A stretch of DNA of 48,554 bases from Oscillospiraceae bacterium. GTDB lineage: Bacteria; Bacillota; Clostridia; Oscillospirales; Oscillospiraceae. A model generated the notes under the pieces. It was not told the DNA's origin, made no database searches, and saw only the letters and a list, made by a program, of their open reading frames with translations. Positions 18,854 to 27,381 of this stretch are shown here, piece after piece. The stretch spans positions 1-48,554 of the forward strand of contig JAFQFP010000009.1 in the NCBI GenBank assembly GCA_017398625.1, in the 5' to 3' direction. The translations under genes were made by a program, and so were the position numbers. Positions within the stretch are counted from its first letter, which is position 1, and each line of letters opens with the position of its first letter.

Positions 18854-21800
18854 CAGTCCCACTCCTTAAAATAAGTCTCGATCTCATTTGAGGTCAAGCC
18901 GATGTAGACCTTCAGATGATCTACAATATCGCCCAGATGATCGTTGTTGGTAATGAAATTCCTCAGCCGCTGCACCATATTCTTCCAGCCCTCCAGTGTA
19001 CCGCCCCAGCGGTCCCGTTCCCGGGGGATCTCCGGGAGCAGAAGCTGCTCGAAATAGTCGATGCGTGCAAGCACATTTTGGTTGCTCAGGGCATTGCCCA
19101 TGTGGTAGCTCAGCCGCTCCAAAAACTGCTGACGGAATTGGGCGTTATTCATCATATTGTTTGTGATCATCATGTGCTGCCATGAGAACTCATGACCGAT
19201 GATATTGGCGAAGGGACGGTGCCGGTAGAATGCCCAATCCAGATCATAGAAGGCCATTTCCCAGCGGTTTCCGTTTTCTGTGCTGCGGAAGTAGCGCAGA
19301 TTCTGCTGCACATCGCCGTTTGTACAGTAGCCTTGAATGATCATCCAATCGATCAAGCTTTCTACATTGATGACAGAAGCGGCGTATTCATAGTTGGCAT
19401 CGTCAGCCATACGCTGTTTCTTCAAAAACTGCATGAACTGATGGATCTCGGTACCGTAATCCACAGGTGCCTGAACGATGGTGACGCTTTCAGCAGACAC
19501 ATTGCGGTGCTGGGCGTAATACTCCTCGGTAAAGGCCTCCTTCAAGTTGTAGATACCCCAGTATTCACCGTTGATATAAAGAATGCAGAACTTGTTGTCC
19601 TGCGTCAGAACATTGTCGGACATATCCTGGCAGAGGGAGGAGAACAGCTCCTCACGGAAGATGGATTGGGGATAGTCCTGACCGGCGCGGATGCACAGGG
19701 CATCGAAAACCGATAAGCCCTCCTCACCAAACACCGGATAACCAAGAACATCCGTGCCGTAGCGGCTGCGGAAATTGATCTTGAAGCTCTTTTTATCCAG
19801 CGTTAATCCGGTATGGCCGTGAAGCTTGACACCGCAATCCACGGTAAAGCCTTCCGCGTCTGCCTCGTAGAGCGTGAGGTTGCAGGGAATCTCAATATCT
19901 CGGGTGTAACGGGTGTAGATGCCGTTATTGCCGAACATGGCCTGCGGATCTGCGGTGATGGTCACCACAGGCAGGGTGTGGTTTTCGTTGATGATATAGC
20001 TGGCAGTTACGATGTTGCTGGGCAGCTTTCCTTCGCTGAAGCACACGGCTCGCAGGGAGGTGCTCTTTGTAAGAATAATGGGCGCGGTATACACAGGGGA
20101 AGCCTGTGTAGGCTCGCTGCCGTCCAGCGTGTAGTAGATCTGTCCTTCCCCGGAAAGGACTACGCTTACACTTTCTACACCGTTATAGATGCCACCCGGG
20201 GTCTTAACAAAAGGGACTTCGGCGATCTGTGCGACACCGGAGATGTTCTCCTCGCCGGGGGTGGGGGTGGTGAAGTAGACTACTGTGGTGTCACCGGTAT
20301 TTCTGCCGACGCTGCCCTGATAGGGGGCTTTGGATACCCGGATATAGTCGCTCAGGCTGCCATCCTTATGGGAAACATATACCCAGCATTCTTCCCGGCT
20401 CAGCGTGAAGGGCGCTTGGATATAGCTGCCCGTAAGGGCGGTGTTGCCGGAGCAGATGACGACAACCCGCTGTCCGGGCTGCAGGATCTGGTTGGGAAGC
20501 TGTAAAAGACCGAGATCGTCAGCGGTGTCGGAAAGGGTGTAATCGGCAAGGTCAATGGGGGAGGCAGAAATGTTGACCAGCTCGATCCAATCGTAGTATT
20601 CGCCGTCGGTCTGCAGCAGATAGCGGTTGTTGGAGGGCATGACCTCGCTGATCATCAAACCGCCGGTGGGCTTTTGGGTGCTGCGGAACTGGCTGCAGCC
20701 GTCGGCGGTGTTGGGATAGCCGGGGGAGAGAAGCTCCGTTTCCGTGTAGCTGCCATCCTCCAGAATTGCCCACGACCGGTCGGGGCTTAGGAAGGGACAT
20801 TCCGTCTGGGTAATGATGTTTCCGACAGATCCGGAAAGCACCAGTGTGCAGCCGTCCCGATCCAGCGTAAAGTCCGCTTCTCCGTTGGCAGCACCGGCGC
20901 CTACGCATTTGATCACTGCATATTCACCGGGAGCAAGGGTCAGGCTGGGGATCTGCCATTTGATGTGATCCTCTGGATCGTCGGACAGGAATGCGCCGTC
21001 CAGAACCGCGGCGGTGGTGCCTGCGTTATACAGCTCCACCCAATCGCAAAGCTTGCCGCTGCTGTCGGTGATAGCGCTGCGGTTGACGGTCTGCACCTCG
21101 CTGATCACCACATTGAGCTGCTCGGCACCCACCGAATCCAGCCATTCACCGTAGCCTGTTTCTGTATTGACAAAGCCGGGAGTAGCATAGGGTGTTCCGG
21201 CATAGCTGCCGTCGCTCTGGATGGCCCACGCATAGCCGCGGCTGAGCTGCGGACATTCTACGCGGCTCAGCTCGGAGCCGATGGCACCGGTCAAGACCAG
21301 TGTGCAGCCGGAGCGGTCCAGCGCGAAGCTGGCGTGCCCCTCTGCGGTGGTGCCGGAGCAGGGGATCAGCGCGTATTCGTTAGGTCCAAGGATCAGTCTG
21401 GGGATCTGCCATTTCAGCGGATCTGCCGGGTCATCGGAAAGGTAGGCACCGTCCAGAACGGCGGTTTCAGAGCCTGCATTGTAAAGCTCTACCCAATCGC
21501 ACACGGTGCCCTTGTCATCCAGCGCGATACAGTAGTTTCCCGTCTGCACCTCGCTGATCAGCACTTTCATTTCCGTGCCGCCCATGGCAGCCAGCCATGC
21601 GTCATAGCCCTCTTGCGTATTGGCATAGCCGGGGGTGCCCAGAGTACCGAGGGCAAGCGTGCCGTCCTGCTGGCGGATCAAGGGCGTGTTGGCAGTGACC
21701 TTAGGAAGGAGCTGCTGGTCGATGAGTGCGTTGGTGCTGTTATACAGATAGACGGTCTCGCCTCCGTTTTTGGAAAGCTGGAAGGAGGCGTATGCCTCGT

Positions 21801-22146
21801 CGCTGCTGGAGGAATCACACCAGCAGACGGCATAGCCGTAGGGCTCCAGAGCTGCTCCCTGAGGGAAGGTGAAGCCAATGGAGCTTTCGTCATCGGAAAG
21901 CTTATAGCCCGAAATATCGATTTGCTTGTTGGACAGATTTTGGATCTCTATGTAATCCAGTTGTTTTCCCTGTGCATTGGGGTAGGTGCGGTTGCTGGAC
22001 ATGATCTCGCTGATCACGACATCGCTGTTAGCAACGGTTCCGGCCGGTGCGGTTTCACCGCTGGGGAATAGGACGGCAAGCGCCAGAGCTACCGCAAACA
22101 GCAAAATACAGATCAATAGCGCGGGTAGGATTTTCTTATTATTCAC
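18853..22146 (-). CDS. Surface CotH-kinase-family protein with four lamin-tail domains
   Basis: This protein of 1097 residues starts at a GTG (AGGAG eight bases upstream). An N-terminal hydrophobic segment (about 5-28) serves as signal anchor. Four lamin-tail-like domains follow, each opening with ISEI or ISEV (VVISEIMSSN, VLISEVQTGN, VVISEVQTVN, LMISEVMPSN); the second and third are close duplicates sharing CDWVELYNAG. Then comes a chitobiase-C-terminal-like segment (YYTLDGSEPTQ) and a CotH kinase domain with KLHGHTGLTLDKKSFKINF, NLKEAFTEEYYA and FYDLDWAF, the last probably metal-binding. B. subtilis CotH phosphorylates coat proteins. Here the domain is tethered outside the membrane and its target is unknown. 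It leads the operon with the VTC and DUF4956 genes. Confidence 0.9.
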   Translation of the reverse strand: MNNKKILPALLICILLFAVALALAVLFPSGETAPAGTVANSDVVISEIMSSNRTYPNAQGKQLDYIEIQNLSNKQIDISGYKLSDDESSIGFTFPQGAALEPYGYAVCWCDSSSSDEAYASFQLSKNGGETVYLYNSTNALIDQQLLPKVTANTPLIRQQDGTLALGTLGTPGYANTQEGYDAWLAAMGGTEMKVLISEVQTGNYCIALDDKGTVCDWVELYNAGSETAVLDGAYLSDDPADPLKWQIPRLILGPNEYALIPCSGTTAEGHASFALDRSGCTLVLTGAIGSELSRVECPQLSRGYAWAIQSDGSYAGTPYATPGFVNTETGYGEWLDSVGAEQLNVVISEVQTVNRSAITDSSGKLCDWVELYNAGTTAAVLDGAFLSDDPEDHIKWQIPSLTLAPGEYAVIKCVGAGAANGEADFTLDRDGCTLVLSGSVGNIITQTECPFLSPDRSWAILEDGSYTETELLSPGYPNTADGCSQFRSTQKPTGGLMISEVMPSNNRYLLQTDGEYYDWIELVNISASPIDLADYTLSDTADDLGLLQLPNQILQPGQRVVVICSGNTALTGSYIQAPFTLSREECWVYVSHKDGSLSDYIRVSKAPYQGSVGRNTGDTTVVYFTTPTPGEENISGVAQIAEVPFVKTPGGIYNGVESVSVVLSGEGQIYYTLDGSEPTQASPVYTAPIILTKSTSLRAVCFSEGKLPSNIVTASYIINENHTLPVVTITADPQAMFGNNGIYTRYTRDIEIPCNLTLYEADAEGFTVDCGVKLHGHTGLTLDKKSFKINFRSRYGTDVLGYPVFGEEGLSVFDALCIRAGQDYPQSIFREELFSSLCQDMSDNVLTQDNKFCILYINGEYWGIYNLKEAFTEEYYAQHRNVSAESVTIVQAPVDYGTEIHQFMQFLKKQRMADDANYEYAASVINVESLIDWMIIQGYCTNGDVQQNLRYFRSTENGNRWEMAFYDLDWAFYRHRPFANIIGHEFSWQHMMITNNMMNNAQFRQQFLERLSYHMGNALSNQNVLARIDYFEQLLLPEIPRERDRWGGTLEGWKNMVQRLRNFITNNDHLGDIVDHLKVYIGLTSNEIETYFKEWD

Positions 22147-22178
22147 GCTGTTGCTCCTTTCTGAAAATACTGTTATAT

Positions 22179-22208
22179 ATTATAGCACGAAGCACACCTG
22201 AAAAGCAA
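22179..22208 (-). promoter_or_regulatory. Promoter of the cotH-VTC-DUF4956-mpg operon
   Basis: On the minus strand it is TTGCTT, 18 bases, TATAAT, with TGC before the -10 (extended -10). The gap 22147-22458 holds this, a possible weak -10 for serA (TATACT at 22350-22355) and no gene. Confidence 0.7.
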
Positions 22209-22458
22209 CAGAATACCGCAGAGTTTGACAAAAACATTTTCTGCATCTTTCACATTTCCCGGGGCAAAAAAGGGGCAAAACCTGTCAAAGTGTATGAATC
22301 GTGTTTGAAAGGGCATTTTCGGGTTGTTTTTTGCCTTAAAAAGTGGTAGTATACTGTACAAGAATATTTGTCCGCGACAAGCGAACAAGTGCCGCCGGAA
22401 ACACAAAAGTGGCTTTGGCAGCATAGGAATATCAAAAACAGGAAAGCAGGCGATCGTT

Positions 22459-23622
22459 ATGTATCAGGTACATTATTTGAACCCCATCTCTCCCAAGGGC
22501 ACCGCTCTGTGGAGGGACAACTATAAAACTGCCGACAGTGCGGCATCTGCCGATGCCATTGTTGTCCGCAGCGCCTCCATGCACGACATGGAGCTGCCGG
22601 AGAATCTGCTGGCAGTTGCCCGTGCCGGCGCCGGCGTCAACAATATCCCTCTGGATAAAATGGCACAGGAGGGCATCGTGGTGTTCAATACCCCCGGTGC
22701 CAATGCCAACAGCGTGATGGAAATGGCGCTGTGCGGTATGCTGCTGGGCAGCCGTGATGTGGTGGGCGGCATCAACTGGGTGCAGTCTATTAAGGATGAG
22801 GGCGATGTTGCCAAGAAGGTGGAAAAGGGCAAGGCAAAGTTTGCCGGACATGAGATCAAGGATAAGAAGCTGGGTGTCATCGGTCTGGGCGCTGTGGGTG
22901 GCCCGCTTGCCAATGCCGCCATCAAGCTGGGCATGGAGGTCTATGGCTGCGATCCCTTTATCTCCATCGATGCCGCATGGCATCTGGACAGCAATATCAT
23001 CCGCGTCAACAGCCGGGATGAGATCTATGCCCAGTGCGACATCATCTCTCTGCACACCCCTCTGCTGGAGGACACCAAGAAGATGATCAACGCCGAAGCC
23101 ATCTCCAAGATGAAGGACGGTGTTATCGTTCTGAACTTTGCCCGTGACCTGCTGGTGGATGACGAGGCAATGGAGGAAGCGCTGAAGTCCGGCAAGGTCA
23201 GCCGCTATGTCACCGATTTCCCCAACGATAAGACCGCAGGCATGGCAGGTGTGGTAGCCATTCCCCATCTGGGCGCTTCCACTGAGGAAGCCGAGGACAA
23301 CTGCGCTAAGATGGCGGTGAAGCAGGTGATGAACTATCTGGAAAACGGCAACATCATCAACTCCGTCAACTTCCCCAACTGCGACATGGGCGTCTGCAAT
23401 AAGCCCGGCAGAATCGTTGTGCTTCACAAGAATATTCCCAATACCATCAGCCGTTTCACCACCGTGGTGGCAAGCGACAATATCAACATTTCTGATATGC
23501 TCAACCGCAGCCGGGGCGCTTATGCCGTGACCATGCTGGATCTTGACGAGCCTGCTTCCGAAAAGGTGGTCAATGATCTGAAGAAGGTAGAGGGCGTTCT
23601 GCGCATCCGTGTCATCCGATAA
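22459..23622 (+). CDS. serA: D-3-phosphoglycerate dehydrogenase
   Basis: This NAD-dependent dehydrogenase of 387 residues opens serine synthesis. The Rossmann motif is GVIGLGAVGGPLANAA. The D-2-hydroxyacid catalytic set is spread over NFARDLLVDDEAM and the His of AIPHLGAST. A C-terminal ACT domain (about 315-387, from RIVVLHKNIPNTISRF) probably senses serine. The first Met with a plausible site (GCAGG) is at 22459; upstream in-frame sequence is not protein-like. It is a single-gene unit; serC is not adjacent. A different 2-hydroxyacid substrate is possible but less likely with the ACT domain. Confidence 0.9.
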   Translation: MYQVHYLNPISPKGTALWRDNYKTADSAASADAIVVRSASMHDMELPENLLAVARAGAGVNNIPLDKMAQEGIVVFNTPGANANSVMEMALCGMLLGSRDVVGGINWVQSIKDEGDVAKKVEKGKAKFAGHEIKDKKLGVIGLGAVGGPLANAAIKLGMEVYGCDPFISIDAAWHLDSNIIRVNSRDEIYAQCDIISLHTPLLEDTKKMINAEAISKMKDGVIVLNFARDLLVDDEAMEEALKSGKVSRYVTDFPNDKTAGMAGVVAIPHLGASTEEAEDNCAKMAVKQVMNYLENGNIINSVNFPNCDMGVCNKPGRIVVLHKNIPNTISRFTTVVASDNINISDMLNRSRGAYAVTMLDLDEPASEKVVNDLKKVEGVLRIRVIR

Positions 23623-23641
23623 AAAATATTTATGTGTTCGT

Positions 23642-23668
23642 TAGGGTCGATGTGGGCATTGACCCCTA
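23642..23668. repeat. Degenerate TAGGGTC / GACCCCTA inverted repeat after serA
   Basis: TAGGGTC (23642-23648) and GACCCCTA (23661-23668) form a short hairpin with one bulge. The right arm resembles the ACCCCTACA arm of the repeat at 12447-12474, suggesting a small dispersed palindromic repeat. Confidence 0.4.
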
Positions 23669-23673
23669 CACAG

Positions 23674-23706
23674 AAAAATCACCTGCCGCTATGGCAGGTG
23701 ATTTTT
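23674..23706. terminator. Bidirectional terminator between serA and the serpin gene
   Basis: AAAAATCACCTGCC (23674-23687) and GGCAGGTGATTTTT (23693-23706) form a 14-bp stem with T runs on both strands. Confidence 0.9.
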
Positions 23707-23708
23707 TG

Positions 23709-24905
23709 TCAGGCGTTGGGGGACATCATGGTGCCGATGAAGAAGGGAAGTCCGCTCTCGCAATCGATGAGCATATATACGAAGGGTCTGTCCAGCGTGA
23801 CGGTACGGTACTCCTCAGGGGCAAGGGCAGCGCCAAATGCCATCTCCACCGAGGTGGCGGCACCTGCACGGGTGCCCTCCTCCGTAAGGGAGAAGTAGGT
23901 CTTGTGCTGTACATGGCTGATGTAAATATTGCCCCCGGCGGCTGTGCCGATGCCGGTAAAGTCTGCTTTTTCCGCGTCAAAGGCATCGGACATACCCATG
24001 GTCTGCAAATTTTCGGACAGCTCGATGGAAAAGTCCGTTTCAAACTTGGGGATGGCGGCATATACCTTGATGTCGGTGGGCTCATTCAGGGTTTTATACA
24101 GGCTCTGTGCCGTAAGCGATTCCAAATACGCCTCCATGGTCACGCCCTCATTGGGAAGCAGCGCGGCAAAGGCGTATTGCCTGCCCTTATAATACTTGAG
24201 GAAGCCGGTGGCAAGGTCATCGGATAGGAATTTTTGCTCTGTGCTGTGCAGAAGCTCCACATTTTGTACCGTGCCATCCTCGGCGGTGAACCTGCCATCG
24301 TTTACTTGATAATCAGCGTACTTGCTTTCCCACTGGGCCTCAAAGGCAAGGGCGTTGATCAAATACATCACCGCGTATTCCGGAACTTCCTTTACGATCT
24401 CGTCGATCATATCCTTGGTGTGTTCCTGAACCCAGCGGTTGATCTCCCCGGCGGTGGTGTTATCAAAATGGGTGCGGTAAAGCTGGGCGGAGAAATCCTT
24501 TTTGCACCCCTGCAGAAAGTCCTCCTTCACGGAGAATTGGGGATCATCGGTGAACCAGATGCTGTTGGCAAGCTGAAGCTCTTCACCCTGCCCGGACAGG
24601 AAGTTGCGCAGGAATTGCCGCTGTTCCTCGGCGGACATACCCAGCACGGTACACATCTGCTCCAGCGTATTTTCCTTAGCACCTGCAGCGGTCATGGCAA
24701 GGGCGATGTGTACCGACAGGGGAGAGACAAGGGTATTTTCTCCCGGCTGATAACACTGCGACAACAGCTCCAAAGCAAAACCGCAGTAGCCTTCCGGGCC
24801 GGCATCTGCCCGATTTTGCGCTTGCTCCGGGGCTTCTCCGGCGCAGCCTGCCAGCAGCGCTAGGGAAAGGGCAAGGGCGCAGGCACGAAGCAATTTCTTA
24901 TTCAT
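23709..24905 (-). CDS. Secreted lipoprotein serpin (serine protease inhibitor)
   Basis: This serpin of 398 residues carries a lipoprotein signal peptide (LALSLALLAGC, Cys about residue 21), so it is exported and lipid-anchored. Serpin landmarks are NTLVSPLSVHIALAM near the start, VMYLINALAFEAQW, and the C-terminal RPFVYMLIDCESGLPFFIG. The hinge of the reactive loop reads EEGTRAGAATSVE: small residues in this stretch allow loop insertion, so it should be inhibitory. The scissile region lies in or near FGAALAPEEY; the target protease is unknown. Its start overlaps the end of the anti-sigma-like gene, making it the third gene of a sigma-factor operon. Gut-bacterial serpins are known to inhibit neutrophil-type proteases. 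Confidence 0.92.
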   Translation of the reverse strand: MNKKLLRACALALSLALLAGCAGEAPEQAQNRADAGPEGYCGFALELLSQCYQPGENTLVSPLSVHIALAMTAAGAKENTLEQMCTVLGMSAEEQRQFLRNFLSGQGEELQLANSIWFTDDPQFSVKEDFLQGCKKDFSAQLYRTHFDNTTAGEINRWVQEHTKDMIDEIVKEVPEYAVMYLINALAFEAQWESKYADYQVNDGRFTAEDGTVQNVELLHSTEQKFLSDDLATGFLKYYKGRQYAFAALLPNEGVTMEAYLESLTAQSLYKTLNEPTDIKVYAAIPKFETDFSIELSENLQTMGMSDAFDAEKADFTGIGTAAGGNIYISHVQHKTYFSLTEEGTRAGAATSVEMAFGAALAPEEYRTVTLDRPFVYMLIDCESGLPFFIGTMMSPNA

Positions 24906-25464
24906 CATAATGGTCTCCTTTTAAGCTGACGGCGTATATCACGATGCCGTTTTCCGTTTTCTCCCATTGGTCAAAGGTGATCCGCAGGGCATTAAAGCCT
25001 TCTCCACCTTGCACGGATTCCGGTTTCTCACTATGTGCGTATAAAACCTCGTCGTTTCCACCGTCGATGCTGCCCGATGTGGGAAGCAGAACGGTCACGG
25101 CGGAGCCCATCGCAATAGCGGTATCCCACGACTTCACCACGGTACCTGTAATACCGTCCTCTGTCCATGCATAGTCCGTCAGAAGCACATAGGTTTCGCC
25201 GTCGGTAGTGCCTATGGAAGCAATGGTCTCCATGGGGCTGCAATTCTCCGAATAAAAGTGATCGCCGATGGATTCCATGGCGGCAAAATCCATTTGCCGG
25301 GAGAGCTGCCAGCCAAGCCCCAGCAGCAGGCAGATACAGGCGGCGATGCCTGCCGCCCGGAAGATGGGGAAGGGCTTTTTCTGCCGGGAACGGAGACGGT
25401 CGGCAGCTTCCAGCAGGTCATCGTCCAGATGGTTCATGGCATCGTGCAAAATATGCTCGTTCAT
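24898..25464 (-). CDS. Single-pass membrane protein, putative anti-sigma factor
   Basis: This protein of 188 residues has a cytoplasmic N-terminal region of about 45 residues with DDDLLEAADRLRSRQKK, one hydrophobic segment (about 46-62, AAGIAACICLLLGLGWQL) and an extracytoplasmic C-terminal domain. No zinc-finger anti-sigma motif is seen. The anti-sigma role is inferred from topology and from the ATGA overlap with the ECF sigma gene just upstream. GGAGGGG precedes the ATG at 25464. Its C-terminus overlaps the serpin start by eight bases. Confidence 0.7.
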   Translation of the reverse strand: MNEHILHDAMNHLDDDLLEAADRLRSRQKKPFPIFRAAGIAACICLLLGLGWQLSRQMDFAAMESIGDHFYSENCSPMETIASIGTTDGETYVLLTDYAWTEDGITGTVVKSWDTAIAMGSAVTVLLPTSGSIDGGNDEVLYAHSEKPESVQGGEGFNALRITFDQWEKTENGIVIYAVSLKGDHYDE

Positions 25465-26021
25465 AGAAAATACCCCTCCTTTTCCAAGTATGTACGCAGA
25501 GCCTGCCGGGTGCGGTAGAGCAGGGTCTTCGCCTTGCTTTCTGACATACCGCAGTACCGGGCGACCTCCTTCAGCGGATCCATGTAGTAGTACCTGCCGA
25601 TGAAGGTGTTCCGTGCATCGGCGGATAGGGTGCGCAGAAACGCGCTGATGGTCTGCCCAAGCTGCTTTAGCTCCAGCTCCGATTCCGGTGTTGCGCCGCC
25701 GGGAATACAATCCGCCAGCTCACTCAGCGACAGGGTGTATTCCGAAGCACCCCGCTTCAGCCGAGTCCGCTTGCGAAACAGGTCGATGGAGATGCGCCGG
25801 GTCAGCTTTCCCAGATAGGTGGAGAGGATCTCCGGCTTGTGGGGCGGCATGGAATTCCATGCCGCAAGATAGGTGTCGTTGACGCTTTCCCGGCTGTCCT
25901 CACTGTCGTTGAGCACATTGTAGGCGATCTTATGCAGGTAGGCATCGTATTTTTCTTGGGTGTGAGCAATGGCAGCCTCGTCACGCTGCCAGTACAGCGA
26001 CACGATCATGGCATCCTCCAT
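25461..26021 (-). CDS. ECF-type sigma-70 factor
   Basis: This protein of 186 residues has region 2 (about 15-85, with YDAYLHKIAYNVLNDSEDSR and STYLGKLTRRISIDLFRKR) and region 4 (about 125-180, with YYMDPLKEVARYCGMSESK, a helix-turn-helix). It directs RNA polymerase to specific promoters in response to an unknown signal. AAAGGAGG precedes the ATG. It starts a tightly coupled operon with the anti-sigma-like gene and the serpin, so the serpin is probably part of its regulon. No convincing autoregulated promoter could be recognised upstream. Confidence 0.88.
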   Translation of the reverse strand: MEDAMIVSLYWQRDEAAIAHTQEKYDAYLHKIAYNVLNDSEDSRESVNDTYLAAWNSMPPHKPEILSTYLGKLTRRISIDLFRKRTRLKRGASEYTLSLSELADCIPGGATPESELELKQLGQTISAFLRTLSADARNTFIGRYYYMDPLKEVARYCGMSESKAKTLLYRTRQALRTYLEKEGYFL

Positions 26022-26272
26022 GGCGCACCTCCTTTCTTATGGTATATCTCGTTAAAAAAAGGAAGAGGTTGCATATAGTTTAGCACAAACCGGCAAAAAA
26101 AGAAACTGCTGAATTTTCACACTGTATCAAAATGTATAAAAAATGAGTAAATATAAAACCATCTATATGCAAATTGCATAAAAATAATGGATTGCCAGCA
26201 AAAATGCCGGAAAAACCCAATAAAAACCAAGAAAATAATCGGTTTCGCTGAAGAAAAAATGAAATTTTCCTC

Positions 26273-26301
26273 TTGCGAAAATGCGAATGTTCATGTATAA
26301 T
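26273..26301 (+). promoter_or_regulatory. Sigma-A-type promoter of the TAXI-TRAP genes
   Basis: TTGCGA (26273-26278), 17 bases and TATAAT (26296-26301) lie 48 bases before the binding-protein start. The gap 26022-26349 is AT-rich and otherwise shows no gene. Confidence 0.65.
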
Positions 26302-26349
26302 TATAACATATTTTTTGGTTTTTGCCAAAAGACAAGGAGGAAAATGAAA

Positions 26350-27306
26350 ATGAAGAAGATGATTTGCTTTGTACTGGTTCTGGCGCTGGCTCTGTCTCTG
26401 GCAGCCTGCGGCGGCAGCGGCACCCGTATGACCATGGGTACCGGCGGCACCTCCGGCACCTACTACGCCTTTGGCGGCGTGCTGGGTCAGTACATTATGA
26501 ACAACGCCGACATCAATGTCACCGTTGTTTCCACCGACGGCTCCAAGGCCAACATTCAGGGCATCGATGCCGGCAACTATCAGCTGGGCACTGTGCAGTC
26601 CGATGTTATGGCTTACGCATGGGAGGGCACCCGCTCCTTCGAGAACGACGGCAAGGTGGATTCCTTCCGTGTGGTCGCCGGTCTGTATGCTGAGTCCGTG
26701 CAGCTGATCACCATGGATCCCGCCATCAAGAGCGTTGCTGACCTGAAGGGCAAGAATGTTTCCATCGGCGCTCCCGGCTCCGGCGTGTTCTTCAACGCCA
26801 TCGATGTTCTGGGTGCTGCCGGTCTGACCGAGGCTGACATCAAGCCTCAGTACATGAGCTTCGCCGATTCCACCGACGGTCTGAAGGACGGCAAGATCGA
26901 TGCCGCTTTCATCGTTGCCGGTGCTCCTACCCCCGCTATCACCGAGCTGTGCACCACCAATGATGCCTATCTGGTTCCCATTGACGGCGATATCGCTGCT
27001 AAGCTGATGAACGATTGCCCCTTCTACACCGCTTACACCATTCCCGCCGGCACCTACGAGGGTCAGACCGAGGATGTGCAGACCGTGACCGTTAAGGCTA
27101 CCATGATCGTCAGCGCCGATGCATCCGAGGACGATGTATATGCTCTGACCGCTGCCATCTTCGACAACATCGCTGCCATCACCACGGAACACGGCAAGGG
27201 CGCAGAGCTGAGCATCGAGAATGCCACCAGCGGCATGACCGCTCCCTTCCACGCAGGCGCAGCCAAGTACTTCGCAGAAAAGGGCGTTACCGTAGAAACC
27301 GAGTAA
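26350..27306 (+). CDS. TRAP transporter solute-binding protein, TAXI family (lipoprotein)
   Basis: This binding protein of 318 residues belongs to the TAXI group of TRAP transporters, which capture carboxylate-type solutes for a sodium-coupled permease. The lipobox is ALSLAACGG (Cys about residue 18). The family core starts TMGTGGTSGTYYAFGGVLG, and KGKNVSIGAPGSGVFFNA follows. The ATG at 26350 has AAGGAGG nine bases upstream; the ATG at 26344 is too close. Substrate is not readable from sequence; TAXI proteins have been linked to glutamate and other organic acids. The permease follows after a strong hairpin. Confidence 0.92.
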   Translation: MKKMICFVLVLALALSLAACGGSGTRMTMGTGGTSGTYYAFGGVLGQYIMNNADINVTVVSTDGSKANIQGIDAGNYQLGTVQSDVMAYAWEGTRSFENDGKVDSFRVVAGLYAESVQLITMDPAIKSVADLKGKNVSIGAPGSGVFFNAIDVLGAAGLTEADIKPQYMSFADSTDGLKDGKIDAAFIVAGAPTPAITELCTTNDAYLVPIDGDIAAKLMNDCPFYTAYTIPAGTYEGQTEDVQTVTVKATMIVSADASEDDVYALTAAIFDNIAAITTEHGKGAELSIENATSGMTAPFHAGAAKYFAEKGVTVETE

Positions 27307-27324
27307 TTCATTTCGCGAAATCCG

Positions 27325-27353
27325 ATGGCTGCGGCGCACAACGCCGCAGCCAT
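27325..27353 (+). terminator. Hairpin between TAXI binding protein and permease genes
   Basis: ATGGCTGCGGCG (27325-27336) and CGCCGCAGCCAT (27342-27353) form a perfect 12-bp stem. It lacks a long T run, so partial termination or mRNA 3'-end protection is likelier than a full stop. This would give more binding protein than permease. Confidence 0.65.
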
Positions 27354-27381
27354 TTCCAATTCTATTACCAGGAGGTACGGT

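Noticed and set aside
22209..22458. Riboswitch or T-box leader before serA
   Set aside because: No T-box sequence, specifier hairpin or terminator/antiterminator pair could be recognised in the leader.
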